From: Pseudomonadota bacterium
GTDB lineage: Bacteria; Pseudomonadota; Gammaproteobacteria; Xanthomonadales; Xanthomonadaceae
DNA length: 15,933 nucleotides
Assembly (NCBI GenBank): GCA_023430045.1
Contig: JAEZCF010000010.1
Location: 1 to 15,933 of the forward strand
Direction: 5' to 3'
Positions 9,025 through 15,933 of this stretch are shown here, one piece after another. The position numbers were made by a program, and so were the translations under genes. The notes under the pieces were generated by a model. That model made no database searches. It was not told the origin of the DNA and saw only the letters and a list, made by a program, of their open reading frames with translations. Each line of letters starts with the position of its first letter. The stretch's first letter is position 1.

Positions 9025-10041
9025 TCAGCGCTCCAGCCGCCGGCGCAGCACCGCGCGCAGTTTGCCGGCCGTGGCTTCGTCCAGTGGCCCCAGCAGGCCC
9101 CGGGCATGTAGCGGAATATGCGCGGCGGTGGTGTCGTCCGCCTCGAAGACATAGTGGCGGAACATCGCCTGCCAGGCATCGCGCTGTGCCGGGGGCAGGT
9201 CGCGTAGCGCCAGCATGGACAGCATCAGTGCGTTCATCGGCGCGTCCATCCATGCCGGTACGGGCCGCCACCAGTAGTTGACCAGCACGTTGAACGCTTC
9301 CAGACCCTCCATGTGGTGCCACCACAAGGAGGGGATGAACACGGCATCGCCGGGGCCGAGTTCGGCCACCTGGGCATGCTGCATGGCATCGGCAAAGCGC
9401 GGGAAGCGCTGCAGGTCCGGTGCGGCGAAATCCACCAGGCTGACCGCCTGCCCTGCCGGAGTGAAATCCAGTGGGCCGACATGCAGATTGCCTACCTGGT
9501 CGGGCGGAAACAGGGTGACCCGGCGACGCCCTGCGGCCACGCAGGCGAGGTTGTCCGGTACGTCCTGGTGGGCGGCGATGCGCGATGGCCCGCCGATCCA
9601 GATGCTGGCCAGCGGATCGGCCACGCCGACATCCAGCGGGTTGTCCGCGCGGAAGCCGGGCAGGAAGCTGTCCAGGGTGGTGGAGGCCACGTAGATCGAC
9701 GGCGCGCTGGCCGCGCCGCCATATTTGAGCAGGGTATCCAACACGACGGCCAAGGGCACCTGCTCGCGCCGGAAATTGAAGCCGGTCATGTCCTCGTTGT
9801 AGAACACCCGCCCCTGCGCCTGCGGTGGCGCGGTGGTGGCAGTCACCGGCATGCCGCTGCGGTCGAACTGTTTCAGATAGGCCGCAGCCGCCACCGCGGA
9901 GCGTTGGCCGGCCGATACCATCGGCCAGCCACGCACCAGCCCCCGCACCACCCTGGGCGTGGTCCACCCGCGCAGGCTGTCAGCCAGCCGTTGCGGGTCC
10001 AGATCGACCACTTCTTCGATGGCGCCGGCGGCTGGAAGCAC
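9025..10041 (-). CDS. Cupin-like/JmjC-fold protein, probable Fe(II)/2-oxoglutarate hydroxylase (FIH-like)
   Basis: The 338-residue product belongs to the Cupin_8/JmjC group, Fe(II)- and 2-oxoglutarate-dependent hydroxylases related to human FIH. The metal ligands are seen as HQD (His158, Asp160) and a later WWHH (His242 or His243). Between them, the spacing to Asn164 and to LFPPDQ (177-182) matches FIH, where these flank the co-substrate pocket; at the FIH 2-oxoglutarate lysine position this protein has Arg173. The start is GTG at 10041, supported by GGAAGG just upstream; the receptor stop is 19 bases earlier, so the two are translated from one message. Such cupin proteins are common beside TonB-dependent receptors in Xanthomonads and Caulobacters, often with SapC and tryptophan-halogenase-like genes, neither of which is here. 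Protein or small-molecule substrate is unknown. Confidence 0.82.
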   Translation of the reverse strand: MLPAAGAIEEVVDLDPQRLADSLRGWTTPRVVRGLVRGWPMVSAGQRSAVAAAAYLKQFDRSGMPVTATTAPPQAQGRVFYNEDMTGFNFRREQVPLAVVLDTLLKYGGAASAPSIYVASTTLDSFLPGFRADNPLDVGVADPLASIWIGGPSRIAAHQDVPDNLACVAAGRRRVTLFPPDQVGNLHVGPLDFTPAGQAVSLVDFAAPDLQRFPRFADAMQHAQVAELGPGDAVFIPSLWWHHMEGLEAFNVLVNYWWRPVPAWMDAPMNALMLSMLALRDLPPAQRDAWQAMFRHYVFEADDTTAAHIPLHARGLLGPLDEATAGKLRAVLRRRLER

Positions 10042-10060
10042 GTTGCCCTTCCGTCCCCGC

Positions 10061-13000
10061 TCAGAACCGGTAACGCACGCCGAACATGTAACGCGGCCCG
10101 GTCTGGGTGGCGTAACGCAGCATGTTGCTGTGGCGGGCGTAGGTACGCATGGTTTCGTCGGTGAGGTTGATGCCTTCCAGGCTGAGCGACAGCTGTTCGG
10201 TCACAGCGTAGCTGATGTTCACGTCCAGCTGGCCGTAGGCTTCGGTGTAGTTGGGATTCGGGCCCTGGCCGCCGATGCCGTTGAGGAACTTGTCGCGCCA
10301 GTTGTACGCGGCACGGATCTGCCACGCGTTCTTGTCATAGAACGCCACCAGGTTGGCCGAATCGCTCAGGCCGATCATCGGGTACTGGTCGCCCAGGCTC
10401 AGGTTGTTGAAGGTGAGTCCGGACTTCACCTTGGTGTAGTTCGCCGCCAGGCCGAAACCCGACTGCCCGAACAGGTGCTGCAGGCTGACCTCCCAGCCAT
10501 CAAGATGATCCGAGCGCTGGTTGGCGGGCAGGGTGATGTCAAAGCCGGCCACCGGATCACCCGGCTGCCCGATGATGGTACCGGTCATCTGCCCGGCCGA
10601 ATTGGTGCCGGTATAGTTGACGCCGGGCGAGCCATTGAAGTTGGTGAAGATGTAATCACGGATACACGGCATGTCGGTGGTGCCACAGCCCGACGCCAAT
10701 GCTTCGTTCCAGTACGCGCCGCCCACCGGCGTGTGCAGGCTGCCCGGTTCTTCGCGCACGATGGTATCGCTGATGAAGTTCTTGATGTTCTTGCGGAAGA
10801 AACCCACCGAGGCGTAGCTGGCATCACCGTAGTACCACTCCAGTGACAGATCGAAGTTGTCCGCCAGCAGCGGTTCCAGGCCCGGGTTGCCGCGCGAACC
10901 GGAGCCGCCCTGGGTACGCACGATGCTGGCCAGGCTCTGGCCGCTCTGGATCTGGGTCCAGCCGGGACGGCCGATGCTGCGGCTGTAGCTGCCGCGCAAC
11001 GCCAGCGAGTCGCTGATGTCGAGCTTCAGGTCCACGTTCGGCAGGATGTAATCGTAGTCGCCCTTGCCGCCGACCATCGCGCCTTCGCTGGCGTATTCGA
11101 TGTTGAATTCGTTGGCCGAGCCCCAGTTGATGGCGGTGGGCACGCGCACCAGCGCCTGCGATTCGACCTCGGTCTTCTCGTAGCGCACACCGACGGCCAC
11201 GTTCAGCGGCATGTTCCAGTCGAAGGTGGTGCGGTACTGCAGGTACGCACTGCGCGACTTCTCGGTGGTGCGGATGTCCTCGCTGTATTCGGTCGGTGCC
11301 AGGTAACAGGTGGGGCAGGCTGGGTCCGAGGCGCTGCCGACCTGGGCGGCGCGATCGATCAGACGGTCGAAGTCGAAGACCAGGAAGCGGCCGGTCAGGC
11401 GCGGATCACCGTGACCGGAGAACGCCTTGAAATAGCGCGCCATGTCGTCGGCGTACCAGATGCTGTCGTCGTAGTCGGCCGGCGTACCGACGCCGCCCCA
11501 GCTGTCGCGCTGCATGATGGCCGAGGCGGAACGGTTTTCGACCTCGGTCGAGCCGACACCGAAGTCCAGTGCGGAGTAATCGGCGAAGCGGAAACGGCCG
11601 CGCGCCTGGAACTGCTCCACTTCCGATTTGTTGTAGCTGTTCTGGAATACCGAGCCGGTAACCAGCGCATCGGAGGCTTCGACCTGGGTCACGCCCGGCG
11701 GCAGTTCCACGTTGATGATCGGCAGGTCGCCGCTGTAATCCACGGTGGTCTTGCCGCGCACGTACGCGGCCACGCCCAGTACGCCGGCGGAACCATACGG
11801 GCTGTCGGGCTGCGACTCAGCAGTGGAGTTGTGGTAATCGAACGCCAGGTCCAAGGCGTCATTGACTTCCCATTCCACGTTGAAGCCCAGCGAATCCATG
11901 GTGTTCTTGGTGGCCAGCTTCGCACCGCCCATGGAAAGATCCGAATACTCCATGTCCTCGGAGTAGATGATCGGCGCGGCGACCGGGCCATTGGTCCACA
12001 CGCTGTCGCCGGGACCGTAGTTGAACCACACCGACAGTTCGCTGCGCTGCTGCTGCACCTTGTTTTCGACATGCATGTAGTCGAGCGTGGTGGTCACGTT
12101 GTCGGCCGGCCGCCACTGGAAGGTGGCCTGCGCGTTGGTGCGCTGGCGCTGTACGCCGTTCACGTTGTAGGCCGTGTTCTGCGGGCGGCCGTAGACATCG
12201 TCGGCGCCGGGGCGGTTCTCGATGCGATCCGAATAGCCCTGTCCCGGCTGCGGCAGTGCGCGCCAGTCCGTGGTGTCACTGCCCTGCATCGTGGCCCAGC
12301 CTTCAGCCACCGTGGCCTGGTTGAAACCAGAATCGCGCTCCTGGTGGCTGGCGCTGAGGGCGACGCCGAAGCGGCCATCGGCGTACGTGTTGCTGAAGAT
12401 GCCGGACATTTCACCGGTGAAGTCCGAACCCTGCAGGGTGCGCGGCAGATTGTCGTTGGAGCTGTCACTGACTGCCTTCAGGCCGACGCTGACCACTGGC
12501 TCGGAATCCAGGGGGCGGAGCGTCTTGACGTTGATGGTGGCGCCGATGCCGCCGGTGGGATTGTCGGCGCGCCCGGTCTTGTACACCTCCACGGCAGAGA
12601 TGGATTCAGAGGCCAGATTGGCGAAATCGAACGAGCGCGAGCCGGACACGCCACCGCCGCCGGGGCCCAGGTTGGAGGCCGGCATCTGACGCCCGTTGAA
12701 CAGGACCAGGTTGTAGTCCGGACCCACACCGCGCACCGTCACCTTGGAGCCTTCGCCGCTGGACGTGCGGTCGATCGACACGCCGCTGATGCGCTGCAGG
12801 GACTCGGCCAGGTTGGTGTCCGGGAACTTGCCGATGTCCTCGGCGACGATGCCGTCGACGACGCCCTGGCTGTCGCGCTTGAGGTTCATCGACGACGTCA
12901 GGCTGCCACGGATGCCGGTCACCACCACCGTATCCAGGGTGGCCGGATCGGCGGCGGGCGACTGCGCACCGGGCGCATCGCGGGTTACGGCATCCTGCGC

Positions 13001-13078
13001 CCAGGCAGGCGCGGCGATGGCGACCAGCAATGCGGATGCAAGCATCGACTTGCGGGGTACGGCCTTGTACTTGCTCAT
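10061..13078 (-). CDS. TonB-dependent outer-membrane receptor (TonB-Xanth-Caul type)
   Basis: The 1005-residue product is an active importer of the outer membrane powered by TonB-ExbBD. A signal peptide ends at AWA near residue 27. A TonB box (LDTVVVTG, 48-55) is followed by a plug domain of about 65-190 with the group's pattern AEDIGKFPDTNLAESLQRI, a VRGVGPDYN segment and LFNGRQMPAS, then a 22-strand barrel to the C-terminal phenylalanine in GVRYRF, the usual outer-membrane end signal. The size and plug wording are those of the Xanthomonas/Caulobacter family often linked to plant-carbohydrate uptake. Two cysteine pairs in predicted outer loops (ACPTC, and SGC with MPC) may form disulfides. 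The start at 13078 is chosen for the strong GGGGAGGGA site and signal peptide; the frame stays open to 13489 but that extension is not protein-like. A LacI regulator lies upstream and the cupin gene is coupled downstream. Confidence 0.95.
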   Translation of the reverse strand: MSKYKAVPRKSMLASALLVAIAAPAWAQDAVTRDAPGAQSPAADPATLDTVVVTGIRGSLTSSMNLKRDSQGVVDGIVAEDIGKFPDTNLAESLQRISGVSIDRTSSGEGSKVTVRGVGPDYNLVLFNGRQMPASNLGPGGGGVSGSRSFDFANLASESISAVEVYKTGRADNPTGGIGATINVKTLRPLDSEPVVSVGLKAVSDSSNDNLPRTLQGSDFTGEMSGIFSNTYADGRFGVALSASHQERDSGFNQATVAEGWATMQGSDTTDWRALPQPGQGYSDRIENRPGADDVYGRPQNTAYNVNGVQRQRTNAQATFQWRPADNVTTTLDYMHVENKVQQQRSELSVWFNYGPGDSVWTNGPVAAPIIYSEDMEYSDLSMGGAKLATKNTMDSLGFNVEWEVNDALDLAFDYHNSTAESQPDSPYGSAGVLGVAAYVRGKTTVDYSGDLPIINVELPPGVTQVEASDALVTGSVFQNSYNKSEVEQFQARGRFRFADYSALDFGVGSTEVENRSASAIMQRDSWGGVGTPADYDDSIWYADDMARYFKAFSGHGDPRLTGRFLVFDFDRLIDRAAQVGSASDPACPTCYLAPTEYSEDIRTTEKSRSAYLQYRTTFDWNMPLNVAVGVRYEKTEVESQALVRVPTAINWGSANEFNIEYASEGAMVGGKGDYDYILPNVDLKLDISDSLALRGSYSRSIGRPGWTQIQSGQSLASIVRTQGGSGSRGNPGLEPLLADNFDLSLEWYYGDASYASVGFFRKNIKNFISDTIVREEPGSLHTPVGGAYWNEALASGCGTTDMPCIRDYIFTNFNGSPGVNYTGTNSAGQMTGTIIGQPGDPVAGFDITLPANQRSDHLDGWEVSLQHLFGQSGFGLAANYTKVKSGLTFNNLSLGDQYPMIGLSDSANLVAFYDKNAWQIRAAYNWRDKFLNGIGGQGPNPNYTEAYGQLDVNISYAVTEQLSLSLEGINLTDETMRTYARHSNMLRYATQTGPRYMFGVRYRF

Positions 13079-13154
13079 TTGAGATCCCTCCCCAGGGAGT
13101 GCGGACAGCGGGTTAAGTTCGGCGGCAGAGGCTTGAACTGCATTCGCGGATGCG

Positions 13155-13183
13155 ATTTGGGTGCACGTTGACAGCGTTGTCAA
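13155..13183 (-). promoter_or_regulatory. Putative promoter of the receptor-cupin unit
   Basis: On the minus strand a perfect TTGACA (13183-13178) is followed after 17 bases by CCAAAT (13160-13155), which matches only three of six -10 bases. The -35 lies inside the operator palindrome, the position expected for steric repression. The weak -10 leaves room for doubt. Confidence 0.42.
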
Positions 13184-13184
13184 C
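13167..13184. promoter_or_regulatory. Operator-like palindrome, probable LacI-family binding site
   Basis: GTTGACA (13167-13173) and TGTCAAC (13178-13184) form a seven-base inverted repeat around GCGT, 18 bases in all, the size and symmetry of LacI/GalR operators, with a near-palindromic CG-type centre. It lies about 89 bases upstream of the receptor start and about 270 bases downstream of the LacI-family gene end. The regulator encoded next door is the natural candidate to bind it (inference). Confidence 0.7.
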
Positions 13185-13451
13185 AAACGGACATGAAGCC
13201 GGCGGAGGTCCTCGATGCCTCGTGCGTGGCTGAATGCAGGCACAACCTGCGCGACGTGGCGGAAACCGCTGTCGGGCGTAGGTTTGCGGCCACGCGTATC
13301 GCGACCGTACGGGAGGACGGCAGGCGGCAACGCGTGCTGCGATGCAGAACGGATCTGCGCAGGCTTTGAAACCCGCAGGTGTAGTGTCGGGCAGCACGTC
13401 CTGACAGCGCTCGACAATCTCGCGCCGGACGGGGCGCCTTGCGGCTTGGGG

Positions 13452-14465
13452 TCAGCCTCTGCGGCGGCGTGGAGCGGCCGTGGATTCACGCACCAGCACC
13501 GCGTGATCCATCGTGATCATGCGGCCCGCTCCGGGGGAGCGGATGCGCTCGATGAGCTGCTGGGTCGCCAGCCGGCCCATGTCGGCGGTGGGCTGGCGCA
13601 CCGTGGACAGGGCAGGGAACAGATGGCCGGCGATGGGGGTATCGTCGAACCCGCATACGGACAGATCGCGAGGCACGTGCAGGCCGCGCTCGCCGGCGAT
13701 GCGGAACACCGCCGCGGCCATGTCGTCGTTGGCGGCGAAGATCGCCGTGGGCGGCTCGGCCAAGTCCAGCAGCGCGTTGGCCCCGGCAAGCCCGGATTCG
13801 TAGGAAAAGCGACCTTCCACCACCAGCTCCGGATCGTAGGCAATGCCGGCCTCACGCAGGGCGAGGCGGTACCCGGCATGCCGCCATTGCCGTGCGCCAT
13901 GCGTGCGCGGACCTCTGATATGGCCGATGCGGCGGTGGCCCAGCCCGATCAGGTGGCGCATCAGCTCGACGACCGCAGTGGTCTCGTCCATGCGCACGCC
14001 GATGCAGCCATCCACGTCGCGCGGTGCGATGCATGCGAACGGCACCTCGTTGTCTTCCAGGTAGGCGCGCACCACGGGATCGTCGGTCAGGGGGGGAATC
14101 AGCAGCACGCCATCAGGCCGCGAATTCTCGAACATCGCGGCAAGGTCCGGCAACGCGTGGCGACCGATGCCGACGGGTCCCAGCAACAGGTTGTAGTGGT
14201 TGGCGTGGCAGGCTTCCAGCATGCCGTTCTGGATTTCCATCAGATAGTTGCGCGATGGATTGTTGTAGGCCAGCGCCAGGGCGTAGGAACGCTGGGCGGC
14301 CAGGCTGCGCGCGGAAGGATTGGGCTTGTAGCCCAGTCGCGCGACCGCTTCACGCACGCGCGCCTGGGTTTCCTCGCGTACGTTGGGCTCGCGGTTGAGC
14401 ACGCGCGAAACCGTCTTGATGGACACCCCTGCCGCAGCGGCGACATCTTCGATTCGACTACGCAT
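13452..14465 (-). CDS. LacI-family transcriptional regulator
   Basis: The 337-residue product has the standard LacI/GalR layout: helix-turn-helix at about 4-23 (RIEDVAAAAGVSIKTVSRVLN in two parts), hinge helix near 49-57 (NPSARSLA), then a periplasmic-binding-protein-like sensor domain from about 61 with typical segments RPDGVLLIPP, GRFSYESG and FAANDDMA. The family represses sugar-uptake genes until a sugar or derivative binds. It precedes the TonB-dependent receptor on the same strand, and an operator-like palindrome lies before the receptor, so local control is likely. The effector cannot be told from sequence. The ATG at 14465 begins directly at the helix-turn-helix domain, as usual; its ribosome site (GGAGAG about 12 bases upstream) is weak. 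The 98 bases before it show no clear promoter or terminator. Confidence 0.93.
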   Translation of the reverse strand: MRSRIEDVAAAAGVSIKTVSRVLNREPNVREETQARVREAVARLGYKPNPSARSLAAQRSYALALAYNNPSRNYLMEIQNGMLEACHANHYNLLLGPVGIGRHALPDLAAMFENSRPDGVLLIPPLTDDPVVRAYLEDNEVPFACIAPRDVDGCIGVRMDETTAVVELMRHLIGLGHRRIGHIRGPRTHGARQWRHAGYRLALREAGIAYDPELVVEGRFSYESGLAGANALLDLAEPPTAIFAANDDMAAAVFRIAGERGLHVPRDLSVCGFDDTPIAGHLFPALSTVRQPTADMGRLATQQLIERIRSPGAGRMITMDHAVLVRESTAAPRRRRG

Positions 14466-14563
14466 GGTGCGGGCAGCTCTCCATGAAGGGCACGCTGGAT
14501 GGCCGGTTGGCCTGCCGATGGTGCAACGACGGCGTCACCTTGCCACGGCGCGGCGCAGCACGG

Positions 14564-15226
14564 CTAGAGGATGTCCGCCGCCTGCGCGGGCCCTGGTGCC
14601 AGGGACAGAGCGCCCAGCCGCTGCAGGGCCGGTGATGCCGCCATGTCGTTGGGGTTGGTGCCCGGCGCATCCTGGGGAACCTCCATGCCCCGGCTGCGGT
14701 AGAACTCTGTCCAGTACGGCGATATCCGCCCGGTCTGCAGATTGCGGAAATTCATCGGCTGCAGGGCGAACACCTGATGCGCGCGGAACGCACGTTCGAT
14801 GAAATCGGAACAGTAGTAGCTGTCCTCGGACTGCACGTAGGTCGCGTTGTAAGGCTTGCCGAGCAGGGTGCGCGCCTTGGCCACGGCATCGGGAATGGCC
14901 GGCTGGTAGGCGGTGACAAGCCGGTACGCGACCACCTGTCGATGCTTCTGGCGGGCGTTGTCCAGGAATTCGGCAAGCGCCTGCTCCCGCGATCCCAGTT
15001 CGTCGGCATGCAGCACGGTGCGCCCTTCGGTGCCGTCGGCCACCAGTGCCACATGGTCGAAGCCGGCGGTGTCCTGGCGGGCGGTTGCTTCATCGATGGC
15101 GCCGCTCAGGCCGGTCGTGCCTGCGGTGACGAACAGCAGGTCGCCTTCCTGCAGGTGCACATCGGGCGGCGCAGCCCACAGTGCGGCGGGGACGAGCAGG
15201 CTGATCAGCAGCAGAAGGGTTCGCAT
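14564..15226 (-). CDS. Secreted YiiX/YebB-like permuted-papain (NlpC/P60 superfamily) hydrolase
   Basis: The 220-residue product has a signal peptide (hydrophobic 3-18, cut near WAA) and the circularly permuted papain-like layout of the YiiX/YebB group in the NlpC/P60 superfamily: an early GDLLFV strand (28-33), the histidine in GFDHVALV (His58), and the cysteine late in SYYCSDFIERAF (Cys139), after the GKPYN segment (123-127). Family members are thought to be amidases or peptidases acting on cell-wall peptides or lipid-linked amides; the real substrate is unknown. The last 40 residues are Ala/Pro/Leu-rich and look unstructured. It is read in the same direction as rho but after rho's terminator, with a possible -10 (CATAAT, 15264-15259) of its own. 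No strong ribosome site is seen. Confidence 0.82.
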   Translation of the reverse strand: MRTLLLLISLLVPAALWAAPPDVHLQEGDLLFVTAGTTGLSGAIDEATARQDTAGFDHVALVADGTEGRTVLHADELGSREQALAEFLDNARQKHRQVVAYRLVTAYQPAIPDAVAKARTLLGKPYNATYVQSEDSYYCSDFIERAFRAHQVFALQPMNFRNLQTGRISPYWTEFYRSRGMEVPQDAPGTNPNDMAASPALQRLGALSLAPGPAQAADIL

Positions 15227-15258
15227 GGGTTCGGAAGCAACGCGGCGGAGACCGCGCC

Positions 15259-15264
15259 ATTATG
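15259..15264 (-). promoter_or_regulatory. Possible -10 element for the YiiX-like gene
   Basis: CATAAT on the minus strand matches five of six consensus bases and lies 33 bases before the start codon. The expected -35 region falls in the T-run of the rho terminator and is poor, so this is tentative. Confidence 0.28.
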
Positions 15265-15285
15265 GGCCTGCATGCGGCCGGAACG

Positions 15286-15312
15286 AAAAAGGCCCCGCGG
15301 ATGCGGGGCCTT
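15286..15312 (-). terminator. Rho-independent terminator of the rho gene
   Basis: On the minus strand AAGGCCCCGC (15312-15303) pairs with GCGGGGCCTT (15298-15289) over 10 base pairs with a four-base loop, followed by a T-run to 15286. It begins 15 bases after the rho stop. Confidence 0.93.
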
Positions 15313-15327
15313 CGTGTGTTCGATGGA

Positions 15328-15933
15328 TCAGCGCTTCATCGAACCGAAGAACTCGTCGTTGGACTTGGTGTTCTTCATCTTGTCCAGCAGGAATTCCATC
15401 GCGGCCATTTCATCCATCGGATGCAGCAGCTTGCGCAGGATCCAGATCTTCTGCAGCAGTTCCGGCTCGATCAGCAGGTCTTCGCGACGGGTGCCCGAAC
15501 GGTTGATGTCGATGGCCGGGAACACGCGCTTTTCGGAGATGCGGCGGCTCAGGTGCACTTCGCTGTTGCCGGTGCCCTTGAACTCTTCGTAGATCACCTC
15601 GTCCATCTTGCTGCCGGTGTCGACCAGCGCAGTGGCGATGATGGTCAGGCTGCCGCCTTCCTCCACGTTGCGCGCGGCGCCGAAGAAGCGCTTCGGACGA
15701 TGCAGGGCGTTGGCGTCCACACCACCGGTGAGCACCTTGCCGGAGCTGGGCACCACGTTGTTGTAGGCACGTGCCAGGCGGGTGATCGAATCCAGCAGGA
15801 TCACCACGTCCTTCTTGTGCTCGACCAGGCGCTTGGCACGCTCGATCACCATTTCGGCGACCTGCACGTGACGGGCGGCCGGCTCGTCGAAGGTGGAGCT
15901 GATGACTTCGCCGCGCACGGTGCGCTGCATTTC
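15328..15933 (-). CDS. rho: Transcription termination factor Rho, C-terminal part (gene runs off the window)
   Basis: Rho is the hexameric RNA-dependent ATPase that ends untranslated transcripts. The window holds the last 201 residues, starting at the equivalent of E. coli residue 218 (of 419); the N-terminal RNA-binding domain, Walker A and the catalytic glutamate lie beyond 15933. Visible are Walker B with VVILLDSITRLARAYN, the Q-loop around VVPSSGKVLTGG, the R-loop region EEFKGTGN, and the arginine finger in HLSRR, then RVFPAIDINRSGTRREDLL. The protein ends FFGSMKR. The match to E. coli Rho is close throughout, so there is no reason to doubt an intact gene. A strong terminator follows. Confidence 0.97.
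   Translation of the reverse strand, partial: EMQRTVRGEVISSTFDEPAARHVQVAEMVIERAKRLVEHKKDVVILLDSITRLARAYNNVVPSSGKVLTGGVDANALHRPKRFFGAARNVEEGGSLTIIATALVDTGSKMDEVIYEEFKGTGNSEVHLSRRISEKRVFPAIDINRSGTRREDLLIEPELLQKIWILRKLLHPMDEMAAMEFLLDKMKNTKSNDEFFGSMKR

Larger units (their letters stand above)
13079..13451 (-). promoter_or_regulatory. Control region between the LacI-family gene and the receptor gene
   Basis: This 373-base gap holds, in the direction of transcription: a possible degenerate operator (about 13402-13418), about 210 bases in which I see nothing, the operator palindrome at 13167-13184, a likely promoter, and a leader of about 70-75 bases ending in the ribosome site GGGGAGGGA (about 13084-13092). 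There is no U-tract terminator after the regulator gene, so read-through from it is possible. Confidence 0.6.

Noticed and set aside
11411..13171. A 586-codon plus-strand open frame opposite the receptor gene
   Set aside because: The receptor reading is unmistakable; the opposite frame shows no motif or ribosome site and is a codon-bias shadow.
13079..13489. N-terminal extension of the receptor by 137 codons
   Set aside because: It would put a non-protein-like stretch before a good signal peptide, overlap the LacI-family gene end, and include the operator; the strong ribosome site is at 13078's ATG.

Overview
The window is GC-rich bacterial chromosome with dense, mostly single-copy housekeeping and envelope genes. 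Gene content and protein style (long-form QueF, monomeric NADP-isocitrate dehydrogenase beside aceK, a TonB-Xanth-Caul type receptor with a LacI regulator, rho) point to the Xanthomonadaceae, most likely Stenotrophomonas or a close relative. That assignment is inference from family resemblance; no marker RNA gene is present. I see no tRNA, rRNA, CRISPR array, insertion sequence or phage gene.

Plus strand, 1-7245. queF (queuosine synthesis) comes first, followed by a small two-gene unit: a leaderless-secretion (no signal peptide) LysM protein with a duplicated N-terminal motif, and a lipoprotein. A textbook terminator closes that unit. Next is a complete monomeric isocitrate dehydrogenase with all known active-site residues, then its own terminator, then aceK (isocitrate dehydrogenase kinase/phosphatase) and a secreted protein with two TonB-C-like halves. 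icd and aceK form a carbon-flux pair at the branch between the TCA cycle and the glyoxylate shunt, although AceK's known target is the dimeric, not the monomeric, enzyme.

Minus strand, 7282-15933. Reading in the direction of transcription (right to left): the 3' part of rho with its terminator; a secreted YiiX-like papain-fold hydrolase; a LacI-family regulator; a 373-base control region holding an 18-base operator palindrome over a likely -35 element; a large TonB-dependent receptor; a JmjC/FIH-like cupin protein starting 19 bases after the receptor stop; and a membrane diguanylate cyclase with its own promoter. The LacI/receptor/cupin block looks like a carbohydrate-uptake locus, but no glycoside hydrolase, inner-membrane transporter or halogenase lies in the window, so the substrate is unknown.

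I do not see a clearly new defence or mobile system. The points most worth a second look are the receptor-hydroxylase pair under a LacI switch, the monomeric IDH/AceK pairing, the small LysM protein with its 5' hairpin, and a probable leaderless queF transcript.
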